From contig JAUNWH010000010.1 of assembly GCA_030540405.1 (NCBI GenBank), forward strand, positions 1 through 59,204: a stretch of DNA of 59,204 bases, read 5' to 3'. Positions 43,121 to 51,452 of the stretch are shown one piece after another. The translations under genes and the position numbers were made by a program. The first letter of the stretch is position 1. Every line of letters starts with the position of its first letter. Source of the DNA: Spirochaetales bacterium (GTDB lineage Bacteria > Spirochaetota > Spirochaetia > Treponematales > Treponemataceae). The notes beneath the pieces are model-generated. The model saw only the letters and a list, made by a program, of their open reading frames with translations. It had not been told where the DNA came from and searched no databases.

Positions 43121-45192
43121 TAGTGAAGATAAACCATTAAAAGCATTATGTCGCTGTTTCTGATTCCGCTTATTCTTGAAGCCTGTCCCAAAGTTAGCGG
43201 CCGGACTTTTTCAAGTTTTGCACGGCTTTCAGAAGACAATGCGACAATTTTTGAATAATCAAAATCAGCTGGAATTCTTGCGTTTTCCATACGGTGCATT
43301 TTTGCAACTCTGGAATCCTGCTTTTCAATATAATAGCGGTACTTAAAATCTTCTTGCGCCAAAGTCCATTCAAGATTATTGAAGATTCCCGGATTTTCAG
43401 CATCTGGATGTTTGCTCAAAAATTTAAGAGCTTCATCAACTTTCTGATATTTCAAATTCATCTGCTCAAACTGCGCTTTTGAAATAAGTCCTGCATCAAA
43501 TCCTTTTTTCCGCAGACGTCTGTCAGCAGTGTCATGTCTAAGTTTCAGTCTGTACTCAGCACGCGCAGTAAACATTCTGTACGGCTCTTTTGTTCCAAGC
43601 GTAACAAGGTCGTCAATAAGAACGCCAATGTATGCTTCATCACGACCAAGAACAAGCGGCTCATAAGACGGAATTTTTTCAAAAAAATCAAAGCCAAATT
43701 CCTTTTGAGTTTCCTTCAGTTTTTTAGACAAGGCTTCTGTTTCACGCGCGGAAATTTCAGCAAAATTTTTAAGCTCATCAGAATTTAAAACTGGCTTAGG
43801 CATAAATTTTCCAGGCTCTGAACTTGCAGGAGAAGAGCCAAATGATGATTCTGAAGCGCAAATCGGTCCGCACAATTTTTTATGTTCCCTTGCATAAAGA
43901 GCAGCGTTTATTCCAGCAACAAGTCCCTGCCCCGCCGCTTCTTCATAGCCCGAAGTTCCATTTATCTGACCGGCATTAAAAAGACCAGCAACACGCTTTG
44001 TTTCAAGAGAAGGAAAAAGCTGAGTCGGCTCAACATAGTCATATTCAACAGCGTACCCCGGACGGCTTACTACACAATTTTCAAATCCCGGCATGGTTCT
44101 CAAAAAAGCATCTTGGACTTCCTCTGGCAAACTAGAGCTTAATCCATTCAAATAAATTTCGTCAGTTTCAAGTCCTTCCGGCTCAACAAAAAGCTGATGC
44201 CTGTTCCGTTCCGAAAAACGCATAACCTTGTCTTCGATGCTCGGACAATAACGAGGACCAACTCCGCTGATTTTTCCAGAATACAAAGGAGAGCGGTTTA
44301 TATTTTCTCTGATTATTTTATGAGTTTCTTCATTTGTATAAACCAAATGGCACGGCACCATCGGGCGTTCAATTTTTTCATCATCAAAGCTAAAAGGAAC
44401 AATTTCCTTGTCGCCTTCCTGAAGTTCAAATTCTGAAAAATCAACTGTGTGCTTTAAAATTCTCGGAGGCGTTCCAGTTTTCAGTCTGCCTGTTGTAAAT
44501 CCAAGACGGCTCAAACTTTCCGTCAAACCAAATGCGCCAGTTTCTCCCAAACGTCCGCACGGAGCATCGTATTCGCCAATAAAAATTCTTCCGCCCAAAA
44601 AAGTTCCCGTTGTAAGAACTGCGGCACGGCAAGGAATAATTCTTCCACGCTCCGTAACAACACCGATAATTTTTTGTCTCATTCCGCTGCGGCACGCTTG
44701 TGTTGCAAAAGTGTATGAAGAGTCCGAGCGTTTTTCTCCGGGAATCGAGCCTGACTCCAAAGAACCAGAACTGTCCTTTGGCAGCGGCACATCCGAAGCA
44801 ACCGTCAAAACGTCAACAACTGTGTCCATCAAAGTTGAAAGATTTTCTGTAGTTTCCACAACATGGCGTGCAAGAGATGAATAAACAATTTTATCGGCTT
44901 GAGAACGAGGAGCTTGAACTGCAGGACCGCGGCTTTTATTCAGCATTCTGAATTGAATCATCGAGCGGTCAATCAGCTTTCCCATTTCTCCGCCAAGGGC
45001 ATCAATTTCCCGGACAATATTTCCTTTTGCAATTCCGCCGATTGAAGGATTGCAGCTCATTCTTCCAATTGAGTCAATCGACTGTGTAATTAAAATTGTC
45101 TTCAGTCCCATTCTAGCGCAAGCAAGGGAAGCTTCAATTCCAGCATGACCTCCGCCACAAACTGCTACATCGAATGAATCATAAAAAGCCAT
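43120..45192 (-). CDS. mnmG: tRNA uridine-5-carboxymethylaminomethyl synthase MnmG
   Basis: MnmG/GidA is an FAD enzyme that, with MnmE, modifies the wobble uridine of several tRNAs. The FAD site is VAVCGGGHAGIEASLACARMG; IGGIAKGNIVREIDALGGEMG and the PRSQADK segment follow. The C-terminal tRNA-binding helical domain ends near LTLGQASRISGIR. At 690 residues it is longer than the usual ~630. The extra length lies in a Ser/Gly-rich insert near residues 150-190 and another near 445-475. AGAGGA is the SD. Confidence 0.96.
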   Translation of the reverse strand: MAFYDSFDVAVCGGGHAGIEASLACARMGLKTILITQSIDSIGRMSCNPSIGGIAKGNIVREIDALGGEMGKLIDRSMIQFRMLNKSRGPAVQAPRSQADKIVYSSLARHVVETTENLSTLMDTVVDVLTVASDVPLPKDSSGSLESGSIPGEKRSDSSYTFATQACRSGMRQKIIGVVTERGRIIPCRAAVLTTGTFLGGRIFIGEYDAPCGRLGETGAFGLTESLSRLGFTTGRLKTGTPPRILKHTVDFSEFELQEGDKEIVPFSFDDEKIERPMVPCHLVYTNEETHKIIRENINRSPLYSGKISGVGPRYCPSIEDKVMRFSERNRHQLFVEPEGLETDEIYLNGLSSSLPEEVQDAFLRTMPGFENCVVSRPGYAVEYDYVEPTQLFPSLETKRVAGLFNAGQINGTSGYEEAAGQGLVAGINAALYAREHKKLCGPICASESSFGSSPASSEPGKFMPKPVLNSDELKNFAEISARETEALSKKLKETQKEFGFDFFEKIPSYEPLVLGRDEAYIGVLIDDLVTLGTKEPYRMFTARAEYRLKLRHDTADRRLRKKGFDAGLISKAQFEQMNLKYQKVDEALKFLSKHPDAENPGIFNNLEWTLAQEDFKYRYYIEKQDSRVAKMHRMENARIPADFDYSKIVALSSESRAKLEKVRPLTLGQASRISGIRNSDIMLLMVYLH

Positions 45193-45459
45193 AGTTCCTC
45201 TATTTTTTCAAGCGGAAAGTTTTTAAAAGCAAAATTTTTCAGCACAAAATAAAAACTCAAAAACCTGAATCTTCAATTTTCTAAATGCGCCAAGTATACC
45301 AAATTTTAAATCTAAATGGAAGAAACTCTTTCCACAGAAAAATTGATTCTGATTATTTTTCATAAACTTGTCTTATGCAAAAACATTTTGTATCTTTTAT
45401 TATGACAGAAAAAATTGCACAAGATTTTTTATAACGACTTGCTTTTGTTTGGAGGAAAA

Positions 45460-45657
45460 ATGAAGATAACTGAAAATCCAAATTCTGAAATTGCGCAAAC
45501 TGTAAAAGAAGGCTTAAAGCAAAAAGGCGGCTACTGTCCGTGCAGAGTTGAAAAAACTCCAGACACAAAATGTATGTGCAAAGAATTCAGAGACCAAATA
45601 AAAGATCCTGAATTTGAAGGTTTTTGCCATTGCATGCTTTATTATAAGCAAAAATAG
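45460..45657 (+). CDS. Ferredoxin-thioredoxin reductase catalytic-chain-like protein
   Basis: The protein has 65 residues. Six of its cysteines are in the FTR pattern: GYCPCRVE, TKCMCKEF and GFCHCMLYY. In FTR these bind a [4Fe-4S] cluster next to a redox-active disulfide that reduces thioredoxin. It is shorter than plant FTR beta chains, and no alpha chain is seen. ATG 45460 is preceded by GGAGG. A thioredoxin gene follows after 14 bp, which supports a reductase-thioredoxin pair. Confidence 0.9.
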   Translation: MKITENPNSEIAQTVKEGLKQKGGYCPCRVEKTPDTKCMCKEFRDQIKDPEFEGFCHCMLYYKQK

Positions 45658-45671
45658 TTTTGGAGGAAATT

Positions 45672-45980
45672 ATGGAAGTAAAAATCACTGAATCAAATTT
45701 CAAAGAAGAAGTTTTAAATTCAAGCAAGCCTGTCCTTGTTGACTTTTGGGCAACCTGGTGCGGACCTTGCAAAATGCTGTCTCCTGTAATTGAAGAAATT
45801 GCGGCGGAAAAATCAGAAACTTTAAAAGTCGGAAAAGTGAATATTGACGAAGAGCCCGCGCTTGCAACACAATTCGGAGTCGTAAGCATCCCGATGCTTG
45901 TGCTTTTCAAAAATGGCAAAGCAGTAAAAACAAGCGTCGGCTATCAGCCAAAAGAAGAAATTCTAAAATTCATAGAATAG
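45672..45980 (+). CDS. trxA: Thioredoxin
   Basis: The product has 102 residues and the classic active site WATWCGPCKM near residue 30. PVIEEIAAEK, VNIDEEPALATQFGVVSIPM and the cis-Pro in SIPM are conserved. ATG 45672 follows GGAGG; the in-frame TTG at 45660 is less likely. It lies directly downstream of the FTR-like gene and is its probable substrate. Confidence 0.96.
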   Translation: MEVKITESNFKEEVLNSSKPVLVDFWATWCGPCKMLSPVIEEIAAEKSETLKVGKVNIDEEPALATQFGVVSIPMLVLFKNGKAVKTSVGYQPKEEILKFIE

Positions 45981-46025
45981 CAGCAAGAAATCCGCTTGAA
46001 GATTTTTTATCATTAGGCGGATTTT

Positions 46026-47711
46026 TTAGTGCTTTAAAGGAATAATTCCCTGCGGAACAAATTCTCCGCTCAATGCGCCAAACAAAGCCGCAAACGAATA
46101 GCTTGAATAGCTGTAGCCGCAAAGAATTGTGTCCGCCCAGTCAAAATCATCAAGAACAAAAACCGGCGACATAATAGAAAGAACGACAATGCGCTTGTCC
46201 ATGTACCGCAAACGTTTCGCAATGTTGGCCGTGTGCTTATCGTAAACGCAAATAATGATTGTATCATAGCTGTCCGCCACAGAAACTAATGAAGCCGCAT
46301 TCCAAATATCAAAATTGCTGTTATCGTTTTTCAGTTCATAGCTAAAATGAAAAGTTGAAACATTTGGATAACGCTTTCGCCCTTCACTATAAAGCGAAAG
46401 GAAAGGACCTGCTATTAAAATGCGTTCTCCTTCCGCAGGCTTTAACGGAAAAGCTGAACCTTGCTTGTAAACACTCACAGAACGGCAGGCTTGCTCAAGA
46501 AAAAATTTCTGTCCGTCTTTATCTGGAATGTGCTCAAAAATTGAATTTTCATCAGGATAAAGAGGCGCATGATTTTCACTTTTAAAATAATTCAGCTTTG
46601 CAAAAACAACACGGCGGGCAGCATCTTTTACACGTTCTTTAAATTCTGAATTTGTTCTCATCCGCTCAAGATTGCGAGTCCACATATTGTCATAAAGTCC
46701 GGCAGTCGTGGAAGAAATTATAATGTCGTTTCCAGCCTCAATCGCCATCATTACAGCACGATGAAAAGAACCTGCAAATAAAGTCGCTCCGTTCATCATC
46801 ATGTCATCAGTAATTATAAGGCCATCGTAATTCATCTGGCGGCGCAAAATATCAGTAAGAAATTTTTTTGAAAGGCTTGCAGGAGTTCCGTCGCTTTCAA
46901 TCTGCGGAAACGAAAGATGCCCGCTCATTATTGCCGGAATCTTTGCCTTTATCAAATATTCAAACGGAACAAGCTCACGGTTCACCAAAGTCCGCGCATC
47001 AATTTCAATCTGCGGAAGCCTTCCATGGCTGTCAAGGCTTGTGTCGCCATGTCCTGGAAAATGCTTTGCAGTCGGAATAACACCAGCGTCCATAGAGCCA
47101 GCCGCAAAAGCTTCTCCCAAAATTCCAGAATCAACAGGATCAGAGCCAAATGAGCGCGGACCAATTACACTTGAATTCAAATTCGTATACAAATCCACAG
47201 TAGGAGCAAAATTCATGTTAATTCCAAGCGCACGGATTTCACGGTTTATATAGAATCCGGAATAATAAGCGTCAAGAGGATAACCAGAAGCTCCAATTGC
47301 AAGGTTCCCCGGAGTATCAGAAGTTTCACCTTTTACATGGCGAATCCAGCCGCCTTCCTGGTCAGTAGCAACGAACAGAGGAATCTTTAAAGGCCTGCTT
47401 GCCGCTTCCTGCTGAAGAACGCGCACTGACTTTGCCACTTTTTGAATATTGTCAGTATTCCAGCCGAAAACTTTTACACTTCCAAGTCCACGTTGCGTCA
47501 CCCAGGAATTCAGCAAGTCGCTCGGCTCTGCCCCTGCCCATCCGAACATAAGAATCTGCGCAAGAAGCTCTTCATCGCTCATGGATTCAACAAGCTTTTT
47601 AGAAAGAGGCTCAGGCGGAATATCGCTCCAAAAATCTATTTTTGCAGAATCAGCAAAGGCAACTGAAAAAATTGCTGAACAGAAAAAAAACGCTACAACT
47701 TTTAATTTCAT
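46026..47711 (-). CDS. Glycoside hydrolase family 3, NagZ-like beta-N-acetylhexosaminidase
   Basis: The protein has 561 residues. A signal peptide (MKLKVVAFFFCSAIFSVAFA) points to export. DQEGGWIRHVKG near residue 118 binds substrate. AKHFPGHGDTSLDSHGRLP near residue 217 carries the His acid/base dyad of NagZ, and IMSGHLSFP with LIITDDMMMNGA supplies the nucleophile Asp. A C-terminal GH3_C domain follows. It would trim cell-wall or dietary GlcNAc/MurNAc sugars outside the cytoplasm. No SD; TAAAAT lies 9 bp before the ATG. Confidence 0.92.
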   Translation of the reverse strand: MKLKVVAFFFCSAIFSVAFADSAKIDFWSDIPPEPLSKKLVESMSDEELLAQILMFGWAGAEPSDLLNSWVTQRGLGSVKVFGWNTDNIQKVAKSVRVLQQEAASRPLKIPLFVATDQEGGWIRHVKGETSDTPGNLAIGASGYPLDAYYSGFYINREIRALGINMNFAPTVDLYTNLNSSVIGPRSFGSDPVDSGILGEAFAAGSMDAGVIPTAKHFPGHGDTSLDSHGRLPQIEIDARTLVNRELVPFEYLIKAKIPAIMSGHLSFPQIESDGTPASLSKKFLTDILRRQMNYDGLIITDDMMMNGATLFAGSFHRAVMMAIEAGNDIIISSTTAGLYDNMWTRNLERMRTNSEFKERVKDAARRVVFAKLNYFKSENHAPLYPDENSIFEHIPDKDGQKFFLEQACRSVSVYKQGSAFPLKPAEGERILIAGPFLSLYSEGRKRYPNVSTFHFSYELKNDNSNFDIWNAASLVSVADSYDTIIICVYDKHTANIAKRLRYMDKRIVVLSIMSPVFVLDDFDWADTILCGYSYSSYSFAALFGALSGEFVPQGIIPLKH

Positions 47712-47720
47712 TGAAAAAAT

Positions 47721-47749
47721 ATTTTAGCTTAAACAGACAAAAAATGCAA
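47721..47749 (-). promoter_or_regulatory. Predicted promoter of the GH3 gene, leaderless arrangement
   Basis: On the minus strand, TTGCAT (47744-47749), a 17-bp spacer and TAAAAT (47721-47726) end 9 bp before the ATG. Confidence 0.5.
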
Positions 47750-47751
47750 TT

Positions 47752-47779
47752 TTATAAAAAAAATGCCGCCCGAAGGCAG
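47752..47779 (-). terminator. Intrinsic terminator with TTCG tetraloop
   Basis: On the minus strand, GCTGCC-TTCG-GGCGGC (around 47763-47779) is followed by ATTTTTTTT. It lies between tRNA-Cys and the GH3 gene, as a second terminator after the tRNA. Confidence 0.8.
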
Positions 47780-47827
47780 CAATATATAAAATCGGATTCC
47801 AGCTTTGCTTGTAAAATCCGTAAGCGC

Positions 47828-47856
47828 AAAAAAAAGATGCCTTAAAAAAGACATCT
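47828..47856 (-). terminator. Intrinsic terminator after tRNA-Cys
   Basis: On the minus strand, AGATGTC and GGCATCT pair (one G-U) and are followed by TTTTTTTT. Confidence 0.85.
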
Positions 47857-47867
47857 TCAGTTGCGAA

Positions 47868-47939
47868 AGGCGTCAATCGGAATCGAACCGATGCATAGTG
47901 GTTTTGCAGACCAGTCCCTTACCACTTGGGTATGACGCC
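47868..47939 (-). tRNA. tRNA-Cys (GCA)
   Basis: The acceptor arm is GGCGTCA/TGACGCC with U73, the discriminator expected for cysteine. The D arm is CCC-AAGTGGTAA-GGG, the anticodon stem is CTGGT/ACCAC-like around the loop CTGCAAA (anticodon GCA), and the T arm is ATCGG-TTCGATT-CCGAT. The 3' CCA is not encoded. The gene stands alone, with its own promoter and terminators. Confidence 0.96.
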
Positions 47940-47952
47940 ATAACGTGAAAAT

Positions 47953-47981
47953 ACTATAGCAAGAAAAAAGATTCTTGTCTA
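47953..47981 (-). promoter_or_regulatory. tRNA-Cys promoter
   Basis: On the minus strand, TAGACA (47976-47981), a 17-bp spacer and TATAGT (47953-47958) lie just upstream of the tRNA. Confidence 0.7.
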
Positions 47982-47988
47982 GTGGAAT

Positions 47989-48270
47989 TTACAATTTTTC
48001 AAAACGTTCTTTTAGCACAAGATAAGAGCCCAAAATTCCGCACAGGCATACAATTACAATCACGTAAGTTTTTAGCGGAATCAAAATAGGAAGAAGCTCA
48101 ACAAGAGCGCAAAGAAGCAAACTGCTTACAAACGATGCGCTGGCTTTTTGAATTTTCTTGCCTTCTTTTTTCATATCATTTTTTTTCGCTGAAATTTTCA
48201 TGCAGTAAAAAAACAAAACACAAAGATAAATTGCAATTCCTGCAATGCAAACAAAAAAACTAGCGTGCAT
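47989..48270 (-). CDS. Small membrane protein, function unknown
   Basis: The protein has 93 residues and three predicted helices (about 4-24, 48-64 and 67-86). A Lys-rich cytoplasmic loop (KKNDMKKEGKKIQK) sits between the first two. I recognise no family. Its start overlaps the Nudix gene by 11 bp, so the two are probably co-translated. The tRNA-Cys promoter lies just past its stop. Confidence 0.6.
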   Translation of the reverse strand: MHASFFVCIAGIAIYLCVLFFYCMKISAKKNDMKKEGKKIQKASASFVSSLLLCALVELLPILIPLKTYVIVIVCLCGILGSYLVLKERFEKL

Positions 48271-48799
48271 TTTTTATCTCCAGATATTTTAAAAGAGCTT
48301 TTTTTGCAGACTCGAATGCCAATGGAATTTTTTCTATATCCGACAAAGACTCAGCTTTTACCCATTCAAGTGAAATAACTTCGCTCTGCTGAGTTTTAAA
48401 TTCAAAATCAGAAGGCAAAGACGCAGAATAAAACAAGTCGCAGGTTTTGTAAATTATTTTTTTATAAACATAAGTATTTGGAAACGCCCCGACAAATTTT
48501 ATATTTTCCGGCACAACTCCAATTTCCTCGGAACATTCACGCATTACGCTTTTTTCAGGCTCTTCGTCAGGCTCGCAAAATCCTCCGGGAAACGCAAGAA
48601 AATTTTTCCTAGGTTCTTTTGCCCGGCGTTCAAAAAGAATTTCATGTTTTTCATTTTCAAGAATCACGCCAACCGCAGAAGCAACATTGTTAAAAAGCTC
48701 AAGTCCGCAATCAGGACAGAACCATTGTCTTCCGTTCAAAAGTGTTTGGACTTTTTTTGAGCCGCAATCAGGACAAAAATTAAATTTATTATTTTCCAT
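48260..48799 (-). CDS. Nudix hydrolase with N-terminal zinc ribbon
   Basis: The protein has 179 residues. Two Cys pairs, FCPDCGSKK and WFCPDCGLEL (residues about 8-32), form a zinc ribbon as in NudC-like NAD pyrophosphatases. The Nudix box fits exactly: GFCEPDEEPEKSVMRECSEE then IGV. The NudC SQPWPFPQS-like motif is not evident, so the substrate is open. ATG 48799 lacks an SD, and TATAAT lies 7 bp upstream. Confidence 0.85.
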   Translation of the reverse strand: MENNKFNFCPDCGSKKVQTLLNGRQWFCPDCGLELFNNVASAVGVILENEKHEILFERRAKEPRKNFLAFPGGFCEPDEEPEKSVMRECSEEIGVVPENIKFVGAFPNTYVYKKIIYKTCDLFYSASLPSDFEFKTQQSEVISLEWVKAESLSDIEKIPLAFESAKKALLKYLEIKNAR

Positions 48800-48806
48800 A
48801 AAAAAT

Positions 48807-48835
48807 ATTATATCACAAATCGAACGCAATGAAAA
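48807..48835 (-). promoter_or_regulatory. Predicted promoter of the Nudix gene, leaderless arrangement
   Basis: On the minus strand, TTTTCA (48830-48835), a 17-bp spacer and a perfect TATAAT (48807-48812) end 7 bp before the ATG. Confidence 0.55.
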
Positions 48836-48877
48836 ACTGCTATTTTATTTTTTACAAATTAAATGTATATTTACTTC

Positions 48878-49279
48878 ATGGATAACATTCAAAAATTTTT
48901 TTCAGATATTCAAAAAATTAAAAAACATTACCGTTCAGAAAATCCAGTTTATGACGGAAAAAAAGTTTGCATTCAAATTCAGAATTTATTTTCAAACTCA
49001 AATAAAAATTTAAAGTCGCTTGCAGACGCTTTTTCCGATTACTGGATGAACAAATATATTTTAACTTCAATTCAGCCAGAAAATGAGCCAACTGACGAGC
49101 ACATAAAAATTCTTGGAGCAATGCAGGCGCTCATAGAAAATGACGTTTCTTCAACGGAAGCTTTGAGCAACGAAGACTGGAAAGAACTTTGCCAAATTAC
49201 AAATTGCGAGGCGGAAGAAATTCCAATTGAAACTTTAAACAGCATGATGATGATTTTTTTAGACAAGCAGGCAATGTAA
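48878..49279 (+). CDS. Hypothetical protein upstream of a radical-SAM gene
   Basis: The protein has 133 residues. It is mostly helical and acidic in its C-terminal half (ENEPTDEHIKILGAMQALIENDV, ETLNSMMMIFLD) with no signal peptide and no motif I recognise. ATG 48878 is preferred over an upstream in-frame ATG because TATATT lies 6 bp before it; there is no SD. It ends 3 bp before the radical-SAM gene, so the two are probably one transcript. Confidence 0.65.
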   Translation: MDNIQKFFSDIQKIKKHYRSENPVYDGKKVCIQIQNLFSNSNKNLKSLADAFSDYWMNKYILTSIQPENEPTDEHIKILGAMQALIENDVSSTEALSNEDWKELCQITNCEAEEIPIETLNSMMMIFLDKQAM

Positions 49280-49282
49280 TCA

Positions 49283-50293
49283 ATGGAAAAAAATCTTTAC
49301 CAGAACTGCATTCAGTGTCCAAGAAAATGCAAGTCAGACAGAACAAACGGAAAAACAGGATTCTGCGGAGAAACAGAAAATGTAAGAATCGCTTCTGCAG
49401 GTTTGCATTTTGGAGAGGAGCCGCTCATTACAGTTTTCGGCGGAAGCGGAACAATATTTTTTACAGGCTGCACTTTAAAATGCTCATTCTGCCAAAATTA
49501 CCAGATAAGCCAGCAAGGAATGGGCGCAAATGTAGATGAAAAGGAATTTGTAGAAATCTGCATAAAACTTCAAGAACTGGGAGCTGAAAATATAAATTTA
49601 GTTACAGGAAGCCATCACATCCCAAAAATCGCACAGTTCTTAAAGGATGCAAAAAATTCAGGACTTAAAATTCCTGTAGCATGGAATTCCAGTGCTTACG
49701 AATCAGTTGAAAGTCTTGAGATTTTAAAAAACGTTGTTGATATATGGCTTCCGGATTTTAAAACAATCAGCAGCGAAGCAAGCAAAAAACTTTTTATGGC
49801 AGAAGATTATCCTCTTGTCGCAAAAAAAAGCATCAGCTGGATGATAAAAAATTTCTCGCTTGAAATAGAGGAAGTTTCAAAAAGCGGGAAAAAAAAAGAA
49901 AAAATAAAACGCGGCGTTATAATAAGACATCTTGCATTGCCCGGAAAAATTGACGACACAATTCTTGCGCTTGAATGGCTTAAAAAAAATGCGGACGGAA
50001 AAAGCTGCATTTCGCTTATGTCGCAGTACACTCCAGTTCCATTCAAATCAAAAACTGAAGATGAAAAAAACTGGAGAGAAAATTCACTTGGCAGTTTTGA
50101 AAACCGCTTGATTAACAAAGACGAAGATGAAACTTTGCGCGACATTATTGAAGCTTACGACTTTGAATATTTGTTCTACCAAGATTTAAGCGATGACACA
50201 AGCTGGCTTCCTGACTTTAACAGAACACAGCCTTTCAGCAACGCGCTTGCAAAACCAATTTGGCATTGGAAAGAAAAATTTTTAACAAACTAA
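49283..50293 (+). CDS. Radical SAM protein, PflX/COG1313 type
   Basis: The protein has 336 residues. An N-terminal cysteine motif CIQCPRKCKSDRTNGKTGFC precedes the radical-SAM cluster motif GCTLKCSFCQNYQIS (C-x3-C-x2-C). NLVTGSHHIPKIA and VAWNSSAYES fit the COG1313 family related to pyruvate-formate-lyase activases. The substrate is unknown. It starts 3 bp after the hypothetical gene with a weak SD. It is convergent with the ATP-grasp gene, with 7 bp between the stops. Confidence 0.88.
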   Translation: MEKNLYQNCIQCPRKCKSDRTNGKTGFCGETENVRIASAGLHFGEEPLITVFGGSGTIFFTGCTLKCSFCQNYQISQQGMGANVDEKEFVEICIKLQELGAENINLVTGSHHIPKIAQFLKDAKNSGLKIPVAWNSSAYESVESLEILKNVVDIWLPDFKTISSEASKKLFMAEDYPLVAKKSISWMIKNFSLEIEEVSKSGKKKEKIKRGVIIRHLALPGKIDDTILALEWLKKNADGKSCISLMSQYTPVPFKSKTEDEKNWRENSLGSFENRLINKDEDETLRDIIEAYDFEYLFYQDLSDDTSWLPDFNRTQPFSNALAKPIWHWKEKFLTN

Positions 50294-50300
50294 TTTTAAA

Positions 50301-51452
50301 TTACTTTTTCCAAAATTCAATATACTCCTCGCCAATTAAAAGCGAATCTAAAATTTCTTTTTCAACCGGAAACTTATGATTTGCAATTACAACTGCGATT
50401 CTGCTTGCAGAACTTGAAGGACATTCTGGAACAAAGTCTCCCTTGCGCTTGTAAATGATTTTTTTTCCAGAAATAAGCCCGTAGTTGTCATTGAAGATTT
50501 TTCCGCTTTTCGTAGGAAGATAATTAAACTGAGAAAGATAACTTTCATCCGAAGAAAAAGCATTATTTTCATTTTGCTTGGAAATATTCAGCACAGCATC
50601 TGCGTAGACATTTTTTTTACAGCACTTTAACAGCTCTTCAATTCCGCCGCCAACTCTAGGCGCAAAATCAATTGGAACAAAATCGTCTTCGCAATCTTCA
50701 ATAAAATCAAACTGCCCGAAGGAAATATTTTCTTTTTCAAATAAAACATTGCACCATTTTTCAAGAACTGATTTTATTTTTGAATTAAGACTCAAAAGCT
50801 GATAAACCGCAGTGCACGGCGTTCCATGAATAAAAACAATTTCTTTTTTACAAAGCCGGACTAAAGAAATTTTTCCTTTAAAATAAAAAATATCCGCGCT
50901 GTATTCTTTGCCAAAAACATATTCTGTAACAAGCGCATTGTTGTTTTCAATTTCAAAAAGCTTTAACGCACGGTTATTCACATTGCTAGCATTAAAAATA
51001 AATTTTTCAACTTCATCAATATTTTCTTTGCTTGCAATTTTTATTCCATAGCCAGAAAAAAGTCCATCGGGTTTTACAATAATATTTTTTCCAGTTTGAT
51101 TGACAAAATTTTTTGCCCGCTGAATCGAATCAAAAATTTTTGGAACTTTAAAATTGCTCAGCAAACTATAAAGTTTTTTTTTCGAGCGCGAAGCCAGCAA
51201 TGCGTTTTTTGAAATCCTGCAATTATTACTTTTTATACATTCGGAAATCCAATATTCAGACAGCGGAACAACAATTTTATTTTCTGAAATTCTTTTAGTA
51301 AATTCTATTTTCTCTCTTTCTGAAATTTTTTGATACTTGAGCATATAGGGAACTTCTGCAAACGAAGCTTCAATTCCAATACTCAAAAAAGCTTTTCTTA
51401 TTTCATCCAAGCCAAAAATAAAAGAAACTCCCGCTAAAACTATTTGCTCCAT
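50301..51452 (-). CDS. ATP-grasp enzyme of unknown substrate
   Basis: The product has 383 residues. The ATP-grasp fold is shown by NIIVKPDGLFSGYGIKIAS (nucleotide-binding loop) near residue 125, by LVTEYVFGKEYSADIFY, and by the metal-binding loop PIDFAPRVGGGIEE near residue 265. These enzymes ligate a carboxylate to an amine or similar nucleophile. The substrate cannot be deduced. The 5' end overlaps the FAD-dehydrogenase gene by 13 bp, which suggests one pathway. Confidence 0.8.
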   Translation of the reverse strand: MEQIVLAGVSFIFGLDEIRKAFLSIGIEASFAEVPYMLKYQKISEREKIEFTKRISENKIVVPLSEYWISECIKSNNCRISKNALLASRSKKKLYSLLSNFKVPKIFDSIQRAKNFVNQTGKNIIVKPDGLFSGYGIKIASKENIDEVEKFIFNASNVNNRALKLFEIENNNALVTEYVFGKEYSADIFYFKGKISLVRLCKKEIVFIHGTPCTAVYQLLSLNSKIKSVLEKWCNVLFEKENISFGQFDFIEDCEDDFVPIDFAPRVGGGIEELLKCCKKNVYADAVLNISKQNENNAFSSDESYLSQFNYLPTKSGKIFNDNYGLISGKKIIYKRKGDFVPECPSSSASRIAVVIANHKFPVEKEILDSLLIGEEYIEFWKK

